In this document: positions 8,950 through 17,864 of the stretch, in pieces | Layout: the number at the start of each line of letters is the position of its first letter | How positions within the stretch are numbered: position 1 is the stretch's first letter | Source: Pseudomonas sp. Irchel s3f7 | GTDB lineage: Bacteria; Pseudomonadota; Gammaproteobacteria; Pseudomonadales; Pseudomonadaceae | NCBI RefSeq assembly: GCF_900187615.1 | Contig: NZ_FYDO01000009.1 | Location: forward strand, 94,434-158,433 | Reading direction: 5' to 3' | DNA: 64,000 nt | Notes under the pieces: model-generated | Told to the model about the DNA's origin: nothing | Seen by the model: only the letters and a program-made list of their open reading frames with translations | Databases searched by the model: none | Position numbers and translations under genes: made by a program

Positions 8950-9648
8950 ATGACACATCTGCAAGATAAAGCCGATTCCGACGCGGATTTAGCTCAGATG
9001 GTGATAGGGCTGGGGCCCTGCACTTATCTGTTGTTGCTCTTGCTCGGGTTGATCCTTCTGTTTCCCTTTCTGGAGGAGGGGCTGATTGCTCGCACGTTGC
9101 TCGGCATTCTGTTTTCGGCCGTGCTGCTCGTGGGCGCTTTTGCCACCAGGCAGACCCGGTCGGGGTTCATCTTCAAACTGTGCCTGGCGTTGTTTGGGAT
9201 TGGCCTTCAATGGGCGGCCTTGTGGACGGAGAGCATCGCGACGCTTGAACTTGCCGGGATAACCTATGCGGCGTCTCTTGCGGTTTCGTTCAGCGGAGTG
9301 CTTCGCTACCTTCTCAAGCGCGGGCCAATAACAGCCGACAAACTGCATGGCGCGCTTGCTGGCTACATCATGCTGGCCTTTGTCTGGTCCTTCATCTATG
9401 CCCTGGTCGAGATTTCCGCCACTGGCTCCTTCGGACCTGGCAACTTCGATTTCAGACAACCCGGCACTTTCTTTAAGCTGATCTATTTCAGCTTCACAAC
9501 GCTTACTACCACCGGTTACGGCGATGTTATTCCGTTGACCAACCACGCTCGCTCACTGGTGATGGTGGAGGAATTTTCAGGCGTCTTTTATGTGGGGGTC
9601 GTGATAGCGCGGCTTGCCGGTATTTATCCGTCGCGTCAGGCCAGGTGA
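8950..9648 (+). CDS. Potassium channel family protein (two-pore-helix type)
   Basis: 232 residues with about six hydrophobic segments: roughly 20-40, 47-66, 71-90, 98-120, 131-153 and a last one near 205-225. Between the last two lies a pore loop with the potassium selectivity filter, FTTLTTTGYGDVIP. There is no cytosolic RCK or nucleotide-binding domain; the protein ends eight residues after the last helix, so gating is not evident. It should sit in the inner membrane and conduct potassium. It is a single gene bracketed by a 36-bp direct repeat, which suggests it arrived or was duplicated with that DNA. Confidence 0.85.
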   Translation: MTHLQDKADSDADLAQMVIGLGPCTYLLLLLLGLILLFPFLEEGLIARTLLGILFSAVLLVGAFATRQTRSGFIFKLCLALFGIGLQWAALWTESIATLELAGITYAASLAVSFSGVLRYLLKRGPITADKLHGALAGYIMLAFVWSFIYALVEISATGSFGPGNFDFRQPGTFFKLIYFSFTTLTTTGYGDVIPLTNHARSLVMVEEFSGVFYVGVVIARLAGIYPSRQAR

Positions 9649-9812
9649 CGCCCGATTTGCCTGTGCCATCTACGGGCATTTGTAAGCAACCAGCATCGGA
9701 CAGTTTGCTGTCGTCGTATGGGGCGAGTACTGCCTATCACGAAGGGCTGGGATTGACTGTGGATTCAACCTGTCAGTCTTACAGGCAGCCATTGGACAGA
9801 CCGGCGTTGCGC

Positions 9813-9843
9813 TCGATTCCTCCGATCAGTGCTGAGGAATCGA
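9813..9843. repeat. 10-bp hairpin downstream of the channel gene
   Basis: TCGATTCCTC pairs with GAGGAATCGA across an 11-base loop. No T-run follows, so a terminator role is uncertain. It lies in the 400-bp gap between the channel gene and the convergent AT-rich gene. Confidence 0.5.
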
Positions 9844-9896
9844 ATCTACCGAAACCTTTAGTTTTTGTTAGGCAGAAAACAGCGCGTCAAGGAATT

Positions 9897-9932
9897 CTCG
9901 GTGAGTAGGGTGTTGACTTCAATCATGAAGTT
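9897..9932. repeat. 36-bp direct repeat, copy 2
   Basis: Exact copy of 8689-8724 in the same orientation, 1.2 kb away. Similarity ends abruptly on both sides. Apart from this and the hairpin at 9813-9843, the gap 9649-10049 shows no gene. Confidence 0.9.
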
Positions 9933-10049
9933 TGTCGTAGAAGGCAAGCCCCATTCCCGGGCGATGTTGTAAATATGCGAAAGCAGCGATATTCACGGTT
10001 CGCTTGCACCTTGCCGGTTCGTTTGTCGCGGTACTGCGTGATTGGGCGT

Positions 10050-10997
10050 CTACTTCATATCGGCGGTGATTTTTTTCAGCATGTGATCGGGGCTGAACTG
10101 ATGCAGTATCTCCTCAGGTAACACCGTTGATTTTGATTGTATGAATTCACAAAGATCATTAAAGTTGTCTTTACCGATAATATGTATATTTTCTGGCCTG
10201 AAAAAAGGTTGTAGTTTTATTTCATTATTTGATGTTATAAGTTTTTTATTGAAAAAAATAGACTCTAGCGCTCGCAAGGTTATCCCTGCTTGGCCGTCTT
10301 GTGGTATGTCGAGCAAAAAATTCGAGCTTGTCGACATCTCTATGCTTTTGTCATAGGAAAAACCTTCGTCGACATGGTACTCTGAAAAATATTTTGTGTT
10401 TTTGTCCTTGACGATATAGAAGTCAGCCACGCAACAAAGCCCGCGAAGTTGTTTTGCGATGGAATTGATAGCGGCAGTCCTGCCTTTATCGCGACCTAAA
10501 AAAAAGCATTTCGGCGCTCCGGTCGATTCTTCAATTCGACTGTGCAGGGATTTTACATCGTCAACCCCATAGGGGAAAAATTGATTCAAGTAGTCCATGC
10601 CATACAGTTCACACTGTGGTTTGTCGAAGCTGTAGACCTTGTCAAAGACCCCCTTTATGCTGAGCATAAAATCTAGGTCAATCAAGTTTCTAACTAGCAG
10701 TACTTTTTTTCCTTTGAAATTTTTAATTATGGTTGGCTGGAAGTCTCGTTTGAACTGCCAGTCATTACATATAAGAATGTCGCTGTTACTAACGCTGTAT
10801 GATGAAAGTAAATTTCGTGCCAGCCACTCATTGCTGATTAGGTTTTTGTTAAATAATTTATTGATTTTTGAGATGTACCGGTTCAGTCTCTTTGTTATTT
10901 TTGGGGTGCTGATTGTTTCTATTTTGTGTCGTAGTGATAAGTTTTTAATCATCACTTGCTCGTATTCAGCGATCCATCCTAAGAAAAAATACTTCAT
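10050..10997 (-). CDS. Glycosyltransferase-like surface polysaccharide protein, AT-rich
   Basis: 315 residues. I do not recognise a precise family; the overall look (Rossmann-like strands ILICNDW and KVLLVRNLIDLDF, then PKCFFLGRDKGR and a GQAGITLRALESIFFNKKLITSN segment) is that of GT-B-type enzymes or accessory proteins from lipopolysaccharide and capsule loci, where the last motif matches the donor-site helix and strand. No membrane segment or signal peptide is seen. Base composition is clearly lower in GC than the neighbours and codons are AT-rich, a sign of recent transfer. It stands alone, without other polysaccharide genes, so its acceptor and donor are unknown. Confidence 0.55.
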   Translation of the reverse strand: MKYFFLGWIAEYEQVMIKNLSLRHKIETISTPKITKRLNRYISKINKLFNKNLISNEWLARNLLSSYSVSNSDILICNDWQFKRDFQPTIIKNFKGKKVLLVRNLIDLDFMLSIKGVFDKVYSFDKPQCELYGMDYLNQFFPYGVDDVKSLHSRIEESTGAPKCFFLGRDKGRTAAINSIAKQLRGLCCVADFYIVKDKNTKYFSEYHVDEGFSYDKSIEMSTSSNFLLDIPQDGQAGITLRALESIFFNKKLITSNNEIKLQPFFRPENIHIIGKDNFNDLCEFIQSKSTVLPEEILHQFSPDHMLKKITADMK

Positions 10998-11758
10998 TAC
11001 ATCCTCCTCTAGAGTGCTCTAAAGCCAACAAATATTTTTAAGTGCTGGAAGAGTTAAAGTTGACTTGGTGTCGGCGCGCGATTATGCGCCAGAGCAGGAG
11101 TCGATAGCAAATCCAAAATTATCATCAACGGTTGATCGTGATTTTGTCACGCTGAGAGTGTCGATCACACAGATCGTTACTCTGAACGGAAGAGACCATC
11201 CGCAAGGCCCGCAGCGTTGCCAGCCTATGAAGTCGGAGTGGAAGTGCTAAGTCACGCCAGAATGAGGGATATCTGCAGGAACGGTAAGCTCGTACACATA
11301 CGGAACTGCCGGAGATATCTGATCGCGCTTTTTTACGGCTGAAACTTCATTGCATTCTAATCGTTGGCGTCTACTCGCTAAAAAAACCAGTTCTGCTGCG
11401 CACTGTCTCTTGCCAGAGTAAAGGCCATTATTTTATGGAGTAATTGCTGGCTTTGATGGTGTTTAGAATGTCTATTGCATCGAACACAAGTTACGACTGT
11501 TCGCCGAGGTCAGGCGGTTAGGGCAGAATTAGTCGCAAAACACCGCGTTGCACCAAAGACAAAGTGCAAATATGCTGCTTTCACTGGTCCGGAGCGGTCG
11601 TCGTGGATGGAAGTTAGGGGCGGTATAACCTTGAAAAGGGTTTGTGGATTTTGGATTTTTTATGTTTCCATTCGTTTGAGTGCTAAATTCACTTGTCGTG
11701 AGTTAAGCATTTTGACCTATGGTTGCTGAGTGCAATATACCTTCCTAAAGGTATAGAT
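10998..11758. other. AT-rich gene-poor stretch
   Basis: About 760 bp upstream of the AT-rich gene. Short open frames exist but lack good start sites and recognisable protein patterns. It probably carries the promoter of the leftward gene and debris of transferred DNA. Confidence 0.4.
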
Positions 11759-11893
11759 ATGAATTTGGATTTGTTGTTCTCTGGCTGGAGGAACTTCATT
11801 AAAGTATCTGCCCCGTACAAAACAGAGTCCGAGATAAATTTTGTCGTTTTTGACAACTATTCGATATTTCTACAGCTGCTTGAGGGTAGCTGA
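11759..11893 (+). CDS. Possible 44-residue protein of unknown function
   Basis: ATG with AAAGG seven bases upstream, 44 codons to TGA. The product begins MNLDLLFSGWRNF and has an aromatic, amphipathic pattern without a membrane segment. I do not recognise it. It may be a real small gene or the start of a truncated one, since the DNA just after it shifts to a different repeat element. It lies between the glycosyltransferase-like gene and the broken silencer gene. Confidence 0.3.
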   Translation: MNLDLLFSGWRNFIKVSAPYKTESEINFVVFDNYSIFLQLLEGS

Positions 11894-11909
11894 TCGAACG
11901 ACCGCCTGC

Positions 11910-11946
11910 GGCCGATTTCTGCCTGTCGTGACTGACCGAAATCGAC
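11910..11946. repeat. Degenerate intergenic repeat (copy a)
   Basis: A GGCCGATTTCTGCCTGTCG type element followed by a partly complementary arm ending in GAAATCGAC. Related copies lie at 24558-24594, 25960-26003 and 26466-26508. Confidence 0.5.
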
Positions 11947-11985
11947 TTAGCTGCCTTTCATTTGTGACCACCAAAACAGGGATAA

Positions 11986-12264
11986 TTCAGTGATATTGAA
12001 CTGAAACGAGCGATCGAATTTGAGAACACGCTTTGCCCTTTGCTTGCCGAGCACGGATTAAACTTACCAAGCTTGATCAAATATTTATCCCCTGCGGACC
12101 TCCTGCTCCACCCGTTGAGTTCAAGGCCAGCAGTCGCTATTCGCACTAGGTAAAGTTTAAAAAAGCCACCTTCCATCAAGGTTACCGAATCGAAAAGCGG
12201 AAATCACAAGACGCTGAAAGAATGGAAAGTAGAGCACGGTCCCACGACCGTTGCGTCTGGCTGA
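11986..12264 (+). pseudogene. Broken MvaT/MvaU-type H-NS family silencer
   Basis: One frame, read from 11986, gives ELKRAIEFENTLCPLLAEHG followed by LNLPSLIKYLSP. This matches the oligomerisation helix and the link (LKxExEFExKLRxLLxEYG, then IIxLLDP) of MvaT/MvaU proteins. After an in-frame TAA at 12151 the same frame continues with KKPPSIKVTESKSGNHKTLK and EWKVEHG, the AT-hook-like DNA-binding end (family form: NPHTGEVIETKGGNHKTLKEWK). The first 20 or so residues and a start codon are missing. MvaT/MvaU silence AT-rich acquired DNA, and this copy sits beside AT-rich DNA. It is followed by a terminator at 12288. Confidence 0.78.
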
Positions 12265-12287
12265 CCACGTGATTTTGCTTTGAGTAC

Positions 12288-12312
12288 AAAAGGGCCGAGT
12301 GGGCCCTTTTTT
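12288..12312 (+). terminator. Rho-independent terminator of the former silencer gene
   Basis: AAAAGGGCC pairs with GGCCCTTTT around GAGTG, with further T residues behind. It lies 23 bp past the stop of the broken silencer gene, so it is the preserved end of that transcription unit. Confidence 0.85.
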
Positions 12313-12370
12313 ATTGATGCACTGACAGTGAAGTTAGTATGGCTACTCGAGTCGCATTGTTTCAATTCGC

Positions 12371-13711
12371 TCAGGCGAAAATACCTAACAGAATCGTTGC
12401 AAGAATCACTGTCGATGCGCCACCAATCCGCGTGGAAATCTGAGCGAACGGCATCAACGACATGCGGTTAGAGGCAGATAGGATGGCTACATCCCCAGTG
12501 CCGCCCAGGCCGCTGTGGCAGCACGTCACAATGGCCGACTCGATGGGATACATCTTCATCACATTGCCAATGAAGAAGCCCGCCACTGTCATCGAAACCA
12601 CGACCGATATGCAGACCAGCACATAGCTCACAGAGAACACCTTCACCACGCTATCCAGCGGCACATAGAGCATGCCAAGGCCGATCATGACCGGCCAGAT
12701 GAAGGCAGCGGAGACCAGCTTGTAGAAGGATTGCGCACCTTTCTCCAGTTTTTCCGGCAGGACACGGATGTACTTAAATAGTACGGCGGCAAGGATCATC
12801 ATCACTGGCCCTGGGATACCAACAACCTTTTCCAGCAACCCACCCAGGACAAAGAACGCGCAGATGACCAGCACGCCTGCACCCATGATGCGAAGGTCGA
12901 TGCTGGGGTTTGCCTCTTCCTTGACCTGAAATTTGTCATTCTCGGTCTTGGCCCGAATCAGTGAGCCTTCGCCATTGAGGTTCGGACGTTTCAGGGCCAA
13001 ACGAGCCAGGTATCCTGCACAAATGATTGCTGCGATGTTGCCGACCACGGCGGCGGGCACCAATTGCGCTACGTAGATATCAGGCGTGCCTCCGAGGATC
13101 GCCGAGTACGCCAGCGACAGAGGAAGAATCCCTTCACCGATCCCACCGCCAATAATCGGTACGATGATGAAGAAGAAGGTGTGGTAGAAGCTGTATCCGG
13201 CCAGTTTTCCAACAATCAGCCCGCTTCCGACGGCGGCCAAGGTGCCGACGAGCAAGGGGATGAACATGCGGATCATGCCCTGAACCAGGATAAAGCGACT
13301 CATACCGAGAATGCTGCCCACCACCAGGCTGGCAATAACGAAGTAGAGGAAATTTGCCTCCTTCATCAGCATCTTGGTTGCATCAATCGTTGCCGGGCCG
13401 AAGAAACCGTAAAACACCAGTACCGACGGCAGCATCAGGCACAAGATGGCACCGCCACCAATCTCTCTGAGCAGCGGAAGGCGCGAACCCAACTGACCAA
13501 AAAACACGCCCATTGTCATGATGACTGCGAGTCCGCCGATCATGTTTTTTGGCAGAAAACCCAAATGCGCGGAGAAAAATACAATCAAGGCTATCCCGAG
13601 GAAAATCGGCAAGGGGATAACACCAATTTCGTAAGCGCAAAGGCTTTGCAGGCGTTGAAGAAAACCGCCACCACCTTCTACTTTCAGGGATTGCTCATAG
13701 GAACTGTTCAT
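12371..13711 (-). CDS. 2-hydroxycarboxylate:cation symporter (2HCT/CitS family)
   Basis: 446 residues with about eleven hydrophobic segments. The two pore-loop motifs of the 2HCT family are present: IVPIIGGGIGEGILPLS in the first half and CHSGLGGTGDVAILSAS in the second. Family members import citrate, malate, citramalate or lactate with sodium or protons. GAGGA precedes the ATG at 13711 by about ten bases. It is divergent from a LysR gene (start 13840) that probably controls it. With the LeuCD-type hydro-lyase next door, a malate, citramalate or tartrate-like substrate is likely (inference); the family alone does not settle it. Confidence 0.85.
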   Translation of the reverse strand: MNSSYEQSLKVEGGGGFLQRLQSLCAYEIGVIPLPIFLGIALIVFFSAHLGFLPKNMIGGLAVIMTMGVFFGQLGSRLPLLREIGGGAILCLMLPSVLVFYGFFGPATIDATKMLMKEANFLYFVIASLVVGSILGMSRFILVQGMIRMFIPLLVGTLAAVGSGLIVGKLAGYSFYHTFFFIIVPIIGGGIGEGILPLSLAYSAILGGTPDIYVAQLVPAAVVGNIAAIICAGYLARLALKRPNLNGEGSLIRAKTENDKFQVKEEANPSIDLRIMGAGVLVICAFFVLGGLLEKVVGIPGPVMMILAAVLFKYIRVLPEKLEKGAQSFYKLVSAAFIWPVMIGLGMLYVPLDSVVKVFSVSYVLVCISVVVSMTVAGFFIGNVMKMYPIESAIVTCCHSGLGGTGDVAILSASNRMSLMPFAQISTRIGGASTVILATILLGIFA

Positions 13712-13839
13712 TACGCTATTTCCTCATGTTGTTTTTATCGAGGATTCAGAAACCACGGTTAACCGGGCTCAGGTTGCCACTCGGTATTTCGATGTTATCC
13801 TTCGCAAATAACGTGATAAATAGCGGAGGTATGAGGCGT

Positions 13840-14757
13840 ATGAACACGAATCGTGACCAATTCCCCTTGCCCGAAGACCTCAACGTTTTTCTGACCGTCG
13901 TTCGAAAAAACAGCTTTGCCAGTGCTGCCGAGGAGCTTGGCTACTCGCCTGCCTACATCAGCAAACGCATATCCGTTCTCGAAACCACGCTATCGACAAG
14001 GCTATTGCACCGCACCACCAGGCGTATTGCCTTGACCGATGATGGTGAGCGGGTGCGGGTATGGGCGGAAAAATTGCTGGGTGATCTTGACGATTTTGTT
14101 GGGGAAATATCCCAAGCGCGCCATCAGCCCATGGGGTCGTTGCATATTTGCAGCAGCTTTGGGTTTGGTCGCAATCATGTTGCGCCAGCCATCTGCAAAC
14201 TCTCCCAGACTTACCCAAAGCTTGATATTCGCTTGGACGTGTTTGATCGCGTCGTCGATATAGTCAGCGAAGGGTTCGATCTGGAAATACGTGTAGGAGA
14301 TGACCTGCCAGGCCAACATTTGGGTCGCAAGCTGGTGAGTAATCGGCGAGTGCTGTGTGCAACGCCCGAGTATCTGGAGCGGCGGGGCGCGCCTCAGTCG
14401 TTGGAAGATCTCAAAAACCATGATTGCCTGGTGCTGAAAGAGCGAAACAACGCTTTTGGCGTGTGGAACCTCACCAGAAACGGGCGGGAAGAATCCGTGC
14501 GCGTGAGTGGCCCGTTGTCTTCAAACAGCGGCGAGATTGTTCTGGAGTGGGCGTTGAGCGGCGGCGGTATTCTTCTGCGGTCGATGTGGGATGTGAAATC
14601 GATGCTGGAAAAAGGGCGTCTGGTGCAAGTGCTTGCTGATTACTCACAGAGCGCCAACGTCTGGGCTGTTTATCCCACCCGTCTCAGCGAGTCGGCAAAG
14701 TTGCGCGTCTGCGTCGAGTTTCTGGAAGAGTACTTTCGCGATCTATCGGTTGGGTGA
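13840..14757 (+). CDS. LysR family regulator, DmlR-like
   Basis: 305 residues from the ATG at 13840, which has GGAGGT nine bases upstream; the ATG at 13831 abuts that site and is less likely. Residues 10-70 form the winged helix-turn-helix (FLTVVRKNSFASAAEELGYS and PAYISKRISVLE), followed by a LysR substrate-binding domain. The protein resembles DmlR-type regulators of D-malate use. It is divergent from the 2HCT transporter and convergent with leuD, so it probably activates the transporter in response to its substrate. Confidence 0.85.
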   Translation: MNTNRDQFPLPEDLNVFLTVVRKNSFASAAEELGYSPAYISKRISVLETTLSTRLLHRTTRRIALTDDGERVRVWAEKLLGDLDDFVGEISQARHQPMGSLHICSSFGFGRNHVAPAICKLSQTYPKLDIRLDVFDRVVDIVSEGFDLEIRVGDDLPGQHLGRKLVSNRRVLCATPEYLERRGAPQSLEDLKNHDCLVLKERNNAFGVWNLTRNGREESVRVSGPLSSNSGEIVLEWALSGGGILLRSMWDVKSMLEKGRLVQVLADYSQSANVWAVYPTRLSESAKLRVCVEFLEEYFRDLSVG

Positions 14758-14760
14758 CTT

Positions 14761-14795
14761 CCTGGCGGAGATCACCACACGTGATCTCCGCCAGG
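14761..14795. terminator. Hairpin terminator between convergent lysR and leuD
   Basis: CCTGGCGGAGATCAC pairs perfectly with GTGATCTCCGCCAGG (15 bp, loop CACAC), followed on the + strand by CATTTTC. It begins four bases after the lysR stop. Confidence 0.75.
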
Positions 14796-14803
14796 CATTT
14801 TCA

Positions 14804-15412
14804 TCAGCTCAACCAGGGGTTTTCCGCCAAATGCCGAGATTCAAAGCTTCGAATCTGGTCGGACCGCTGCAACGTCGTACCAATGGCATCAAGTCCTTGC
14901 AAAAGAGACTGCTTGCGCAGTTGGTCGATCTCGAAAGGAATGACGGTACCGTCCGCCAATTCGATTGTTTGCTCTGGCAAATTCACTTCGATCCGCGCTG
15001 TCGACGCGTCACCGATTACCCCGGCAATCTGCTTTAGTTGGGTTTCAGAAAGCTGGATGGCCAACACACCATTGCGCTGGCAGTTGTCATAAAATATTCC
15101 GGCAAAACTGGTACCAATGAGTGCTCTGATGCCTACTTGCTTCAGACCCCAAACGGCATGTTCTCGACTAGACCCACAACCGAAGTTGGGGCCGACCACC
15201 AGGAAGGCTGCGCCATTCCAAGCAGGTTGATTAAGAATGAACTCGGGGTTGGGTTCGCCTGACTCAAGAAAGCGCAAATGGAAGAACAAACCGCGATCCA
15301 GTCCCTTTCGATCAATACCCTTGAGAAACTGCTTGGGCATGATCACATCGGTGTCGATGTTGGAAGCCAAAAGTGGCGCGGCGCTGCCGCTGACCGTATT
15401 GAAAGGTTGCAT
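14804..15412 (-). CDS. leuD: 3-isopropylmalate dehydratase-type small subunit
   Basis: 202 residues, the usual LeuD length, swivel-domain pattern: SNIDTDVIMPKQFLKG near the start, PNFGCGSSREHAVW in the middle and GTSFAGIFYDN after it. It forms the active site with the large subunit encoded just upstream (3-bp gap; GGAGG inside the end of leuC serves as its ribosome site). Sitting among transport and catabolic genes and away from other leu genes, the pair may act on 2-methylmalate, malate or a similar hydroxy acid and not on isopropylmalate. That reassignment is inference. Confidence 0.88.
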   Translation of the reverse strand: MQPFNTVSGSAAPLLASNIDTDVIMPKQFLKGIDRKGLDRGLFFHLRFLESGEPNPEFILNQPAWNGAAFLVVGPNFGCGSSREHAVWGLKQVGIRALIGTSFAGIFYDNCQRNGVLAIQLSETQLKQIAGVIGDASTARIEVNLPEQTIELADGTVIPFEIDQLRKQSLLQGLDAIGTTLQRSDQIRSFESRHLAENPWLS

Positions 15413-15415
15413 GCT

Positions 15416-16837
15416 TCAAGCCTCCAGAGCGAATGAACGAACGTCAGTCAAATGTCCGGTGATCGCAGCAGCTGCGACCATCGCCGGACTCATGAGATGG
15501 GTGCGCGCGCCGGCACCTTGTCGACCTTCAAAGTTGCGATTTGTACTGGATGCGCAGCGATCACCCGGAGCGAGGACATCGTCATTCATGGCCAGGCACA
15601 TCGAGCAACCCGACTGCCGCCACTCAAAACCGGCATCCAGGAATATCTGCGCAAGGCCTTCCTGCTCGGCCTGGGTACGCACCAGCGTTGAGCCGGGAAC
15701 GATCATTGCTCGTACATGTGCCGCCACGCGCTTGCCGCGCACCACACGAGCAACGTCACGCAAGTCTTCAATTCGCGCATTAGTGCAGGAGCCGATAAAC
15801 GCATGACTGATGACTACGTCGCTCAGTGGCATGCCCGCCTGTAGCCCCATGTAATCCAAGGCGCGTTGCATGCCTTGGCGGAGAATCAGGTCGGGTTGAG
15901 TGGCGGGATCTGGCACATGACCGCCGACCGGTGCGGCTTGGTCTGGGCTTGTGCCCCAGGTGACCATCGGTTCCAGATCATCAACGTTGAGTATGACCTC
16001 GCGATCAAATACAGCGCCTTCGTCAGTGTGCAGTTCCTTCCATTTGGCAACGGCCTGCTTCCACATTTCGCCTTGGGGCGCACGTGGTTTGGTTTGCAGG
16101 TAAGCGAAGACTTTGTCATCCGCAGCCATGAACGCGCCCCTGGCCCCCGCTTCGACGGCCATGTTGCAGATGGTCATTCTGGCTTCGACACTCAGGTCGG
16201 AGATCGCCGACCCTGCGAACTCGATGGCATAGCCAGTGGCGCCTGATGCACCGATGTTTTCGATCAGCGCCATGATGATGTCTTTGGACGTGACACCGCT
16301 TCCGAGCAACCCGTTGACTGTGACTCGCATGGTCTTCAGTCGTTTGTAAACCAATGTTTGCGACGCTAGCAGGTGCTCGATTTCGGAGGTGCCGATCCCA
16401 AATCCGAAAGCACCCAGTGCACCATATGTCGTGGTGTGGCTGTCGCCTGCGGCGACGACCATCCCAGGTAATATGAAGCCTTGTTCTGGCGCTACGACGT
16501 GCTCAATGCCTTGTCTCTTATCCAGCACATCAAAAAGCTCGATTCCAAAGTCTCGGCAATTTTCTTCGAAGTACGAGACCTGCTGCGCACCGCCGGCATC
16601 CGGCATGGTTGCGATACGAACCGGAGCGGTCGGATTCACGTGGTCGACCACCGCGAGTGTCGCGCTTGGGCGCCATACTTTGCGGCCTGCTTCGCGCATC
16701 CCGCTAAATGCCTGGGGGCTGGTGTATTCGTTAGCGACTTGGCGATCAATGTACAAAAGCACGTGGCCTTGGTCATCAAGAGCGCAAACGGTGTGGCTAT
16801 CGATGTGTTTTTGGTAGAGCGTTCGAGGCATATTCAT
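15416..16837 (-). CDS. leuC: 3-isopropylmalate dehydratase-type large subunit (aconitase superfamily)
   Basis: 473 residues from the ATG at 16837 (MNMPRTLYQKH); upstream in-frame starts would add about 35 residues that do not fit the family. The [4Fe-4S] cluster ligands are visible in IGSCTNAR and in GCSMC, and the substrate loop in AGDSHTTTYG. Reaction: reversible dehydration/rehydration moving a hydroxyl group on a dicarboxylic acid. It is followed closely by leuD and preceded by a TauE/SafE gene, all on the same strand. The context suggests a catabolic paralogue. Confidence 0.88.
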   Translation of the reverse strand: MNMPRTLYQKHIDSHTVCALDDQGHVLLYIDRQVANEYTSPQAFSGMREAGRKVWRPSATLAVVDHVNPTAPVRIATMPDAGGAQQVSYFEENCRDFGIELFDVLDKRQGIEHVVAPEQGFILPGMVVAAGDSHTTTYGALGAFGFGIGTSEIEHLLASQTLVYKRLKTMRVTVNGLLGSGVTSKDIIMALIENIGASGATGYAIEFAGSAISDLSVEARMTICNMAVEAGARGAFMAADDKVFAYLQTKPRAPQGEMWKQAVAKWKELHTDEGAVFDREVILNVDDLEPMVTWGTSPDQAAPVGGHVPDPATQPDLILRQGMQRALDYMGLQAGMPLSDVVISHAFIGSCTNARIEDLRDVARVVRGKRVAAHVRAMIVPGSTLVRTQAEQEGLAQIFLDAGFEWRQSGCSMCLAMNDDVLAPGDRCASSTNRNFEGRQGAGARTHLMSPAMVAAAAITGHLTDVRSFALEA

Positions 16838-16995
16838 GGCTGATTCTTTCTCTGTCTTATTCGAGATCACGGGTACAACATGCCTACAGCATATTGATCC
16901 TTGATCACGCATCAAGAGCGTGAAAGTGAACGCTTTCAGCACGAATTGTGAATAATCGAATTGCCCTCGATTTCAGTTTGATCGCCCGGTGGCGT

Positions 16996-17745
16996 TCACG
17001 CTTTAAAGATCATCAGGGCGGCACACACCATCAGAAAAAGACAAAACCAGGTGCGAAGCGTCTTTTCGGGCAGGGTGTGAGCGAGCTTGACTCCCCAACT
17101 GACACTAAGAAGCCCACCTGCCATCATGGGCAGACCCAGGTGCCATTGGACATGGTCATGAAGCGCATAGGTCAGCAGCGTTACACCCGTACTTGGAACG
17201 GCCAATGCCAGCGATAGGCCCTGTGCGACTACTTGGGTTGTACCGAAGACGGTGGATAAAATGGGGGTAGCCAGTACCGATGCCCCCAACCCGAAAAAAC
17301 CGCCCAAAATCCCGGAGCCTGATCCCAAGACCATCAACCACGGCCATGGATGTCGGAGCTCTTTGCTCGGTGGGGGTTTGGGTAAGTACATCTGCAAAAA
17401 GCTGTAGGTCGACAGCAAAATCATGAATACAGAGAAACCTATGCGCATGGCATCGGGATCCAGGCCTACGGCAATGATCGATCCTATCCAGGCGAAGACA
17501 AACCCTGATCCCGCCAATGGCACGGCATGACGCAATAAAATATGGGTTCGTTGGTGATACCGCCACAGCGCGAGAATTACGTTGGGAACGACCATGACGA
17601 GAGTCGTCCCCTGGGCCACTTGTTGATCCATCCCGAATATTAAGACCAATGCGGGGATTGCGATGAGCCCACCACCGATCCCGAATATTCCTCCGAGAGT
17701 ACCCATGGCCGCGCCCAATAGCAGGTACATAGCCCAATCGATCAT
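16996..17745 (-). CDS. TauE/SafE family anion exporter
   Basis: 249 residues, seven or eight membrane segments in two similar halves, with the family's GGIFGIGGGLIAIPAL and GGFFGLGASVLATPIL turns. Relatives move sulfite, sulfoacetate or small organic acids across the inner membrane. It lies between the truncated RraA-like gene and leuC on the same strand, so in this cluster it more likely moves an organic acid than sulfite (inference). The start is ATG 17745. Confidence 0.82.
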   Translation of the reverse strand: MIDWAMYLLLGAAMGTLGGIFGIGGGLIAIPALVLIFGMDQQVAQGTTLVMVVPNVILALWRYHQRTHILLRHAVPLAGSGFVFAWIGSIIAVGLDPDAMRIGFSVFMILLSTYSFLQMYLPKPPPSKELRHPWPWLMVLGSGSGILGGFFGLGASVLATPILSTVFGTTQVVAQGLSLALAVPSTGVTLLTYALHDHVQWHLGLPMMAGGLLSVSWGVKLAHTLPEKTLRTWFCLFLMVCAALMIFKA

Positions 17746-17864
17746 TTGATGCTGCCCGCCTTTAGCTTATGACTTGAATGTTGAGCGATAGCGCGCATCG
17801 AATCGCGCTAACAAAGAACAAAATTGAAGGCCGCTCGAAGGGATGGGGCGAGGTCCCTGACAAA

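Noticed and set aside
11475..11729. 84-codon frame in the AT-rich gap
   Set aside because: No convincing ribosome site and no family likeness; a faint resemblance to H-NS ends did not hold up.
11958..12179. 73-codon frame on the minus strand
   Set aside because: It is antisense to the readable MvaT/MvaU remnant.
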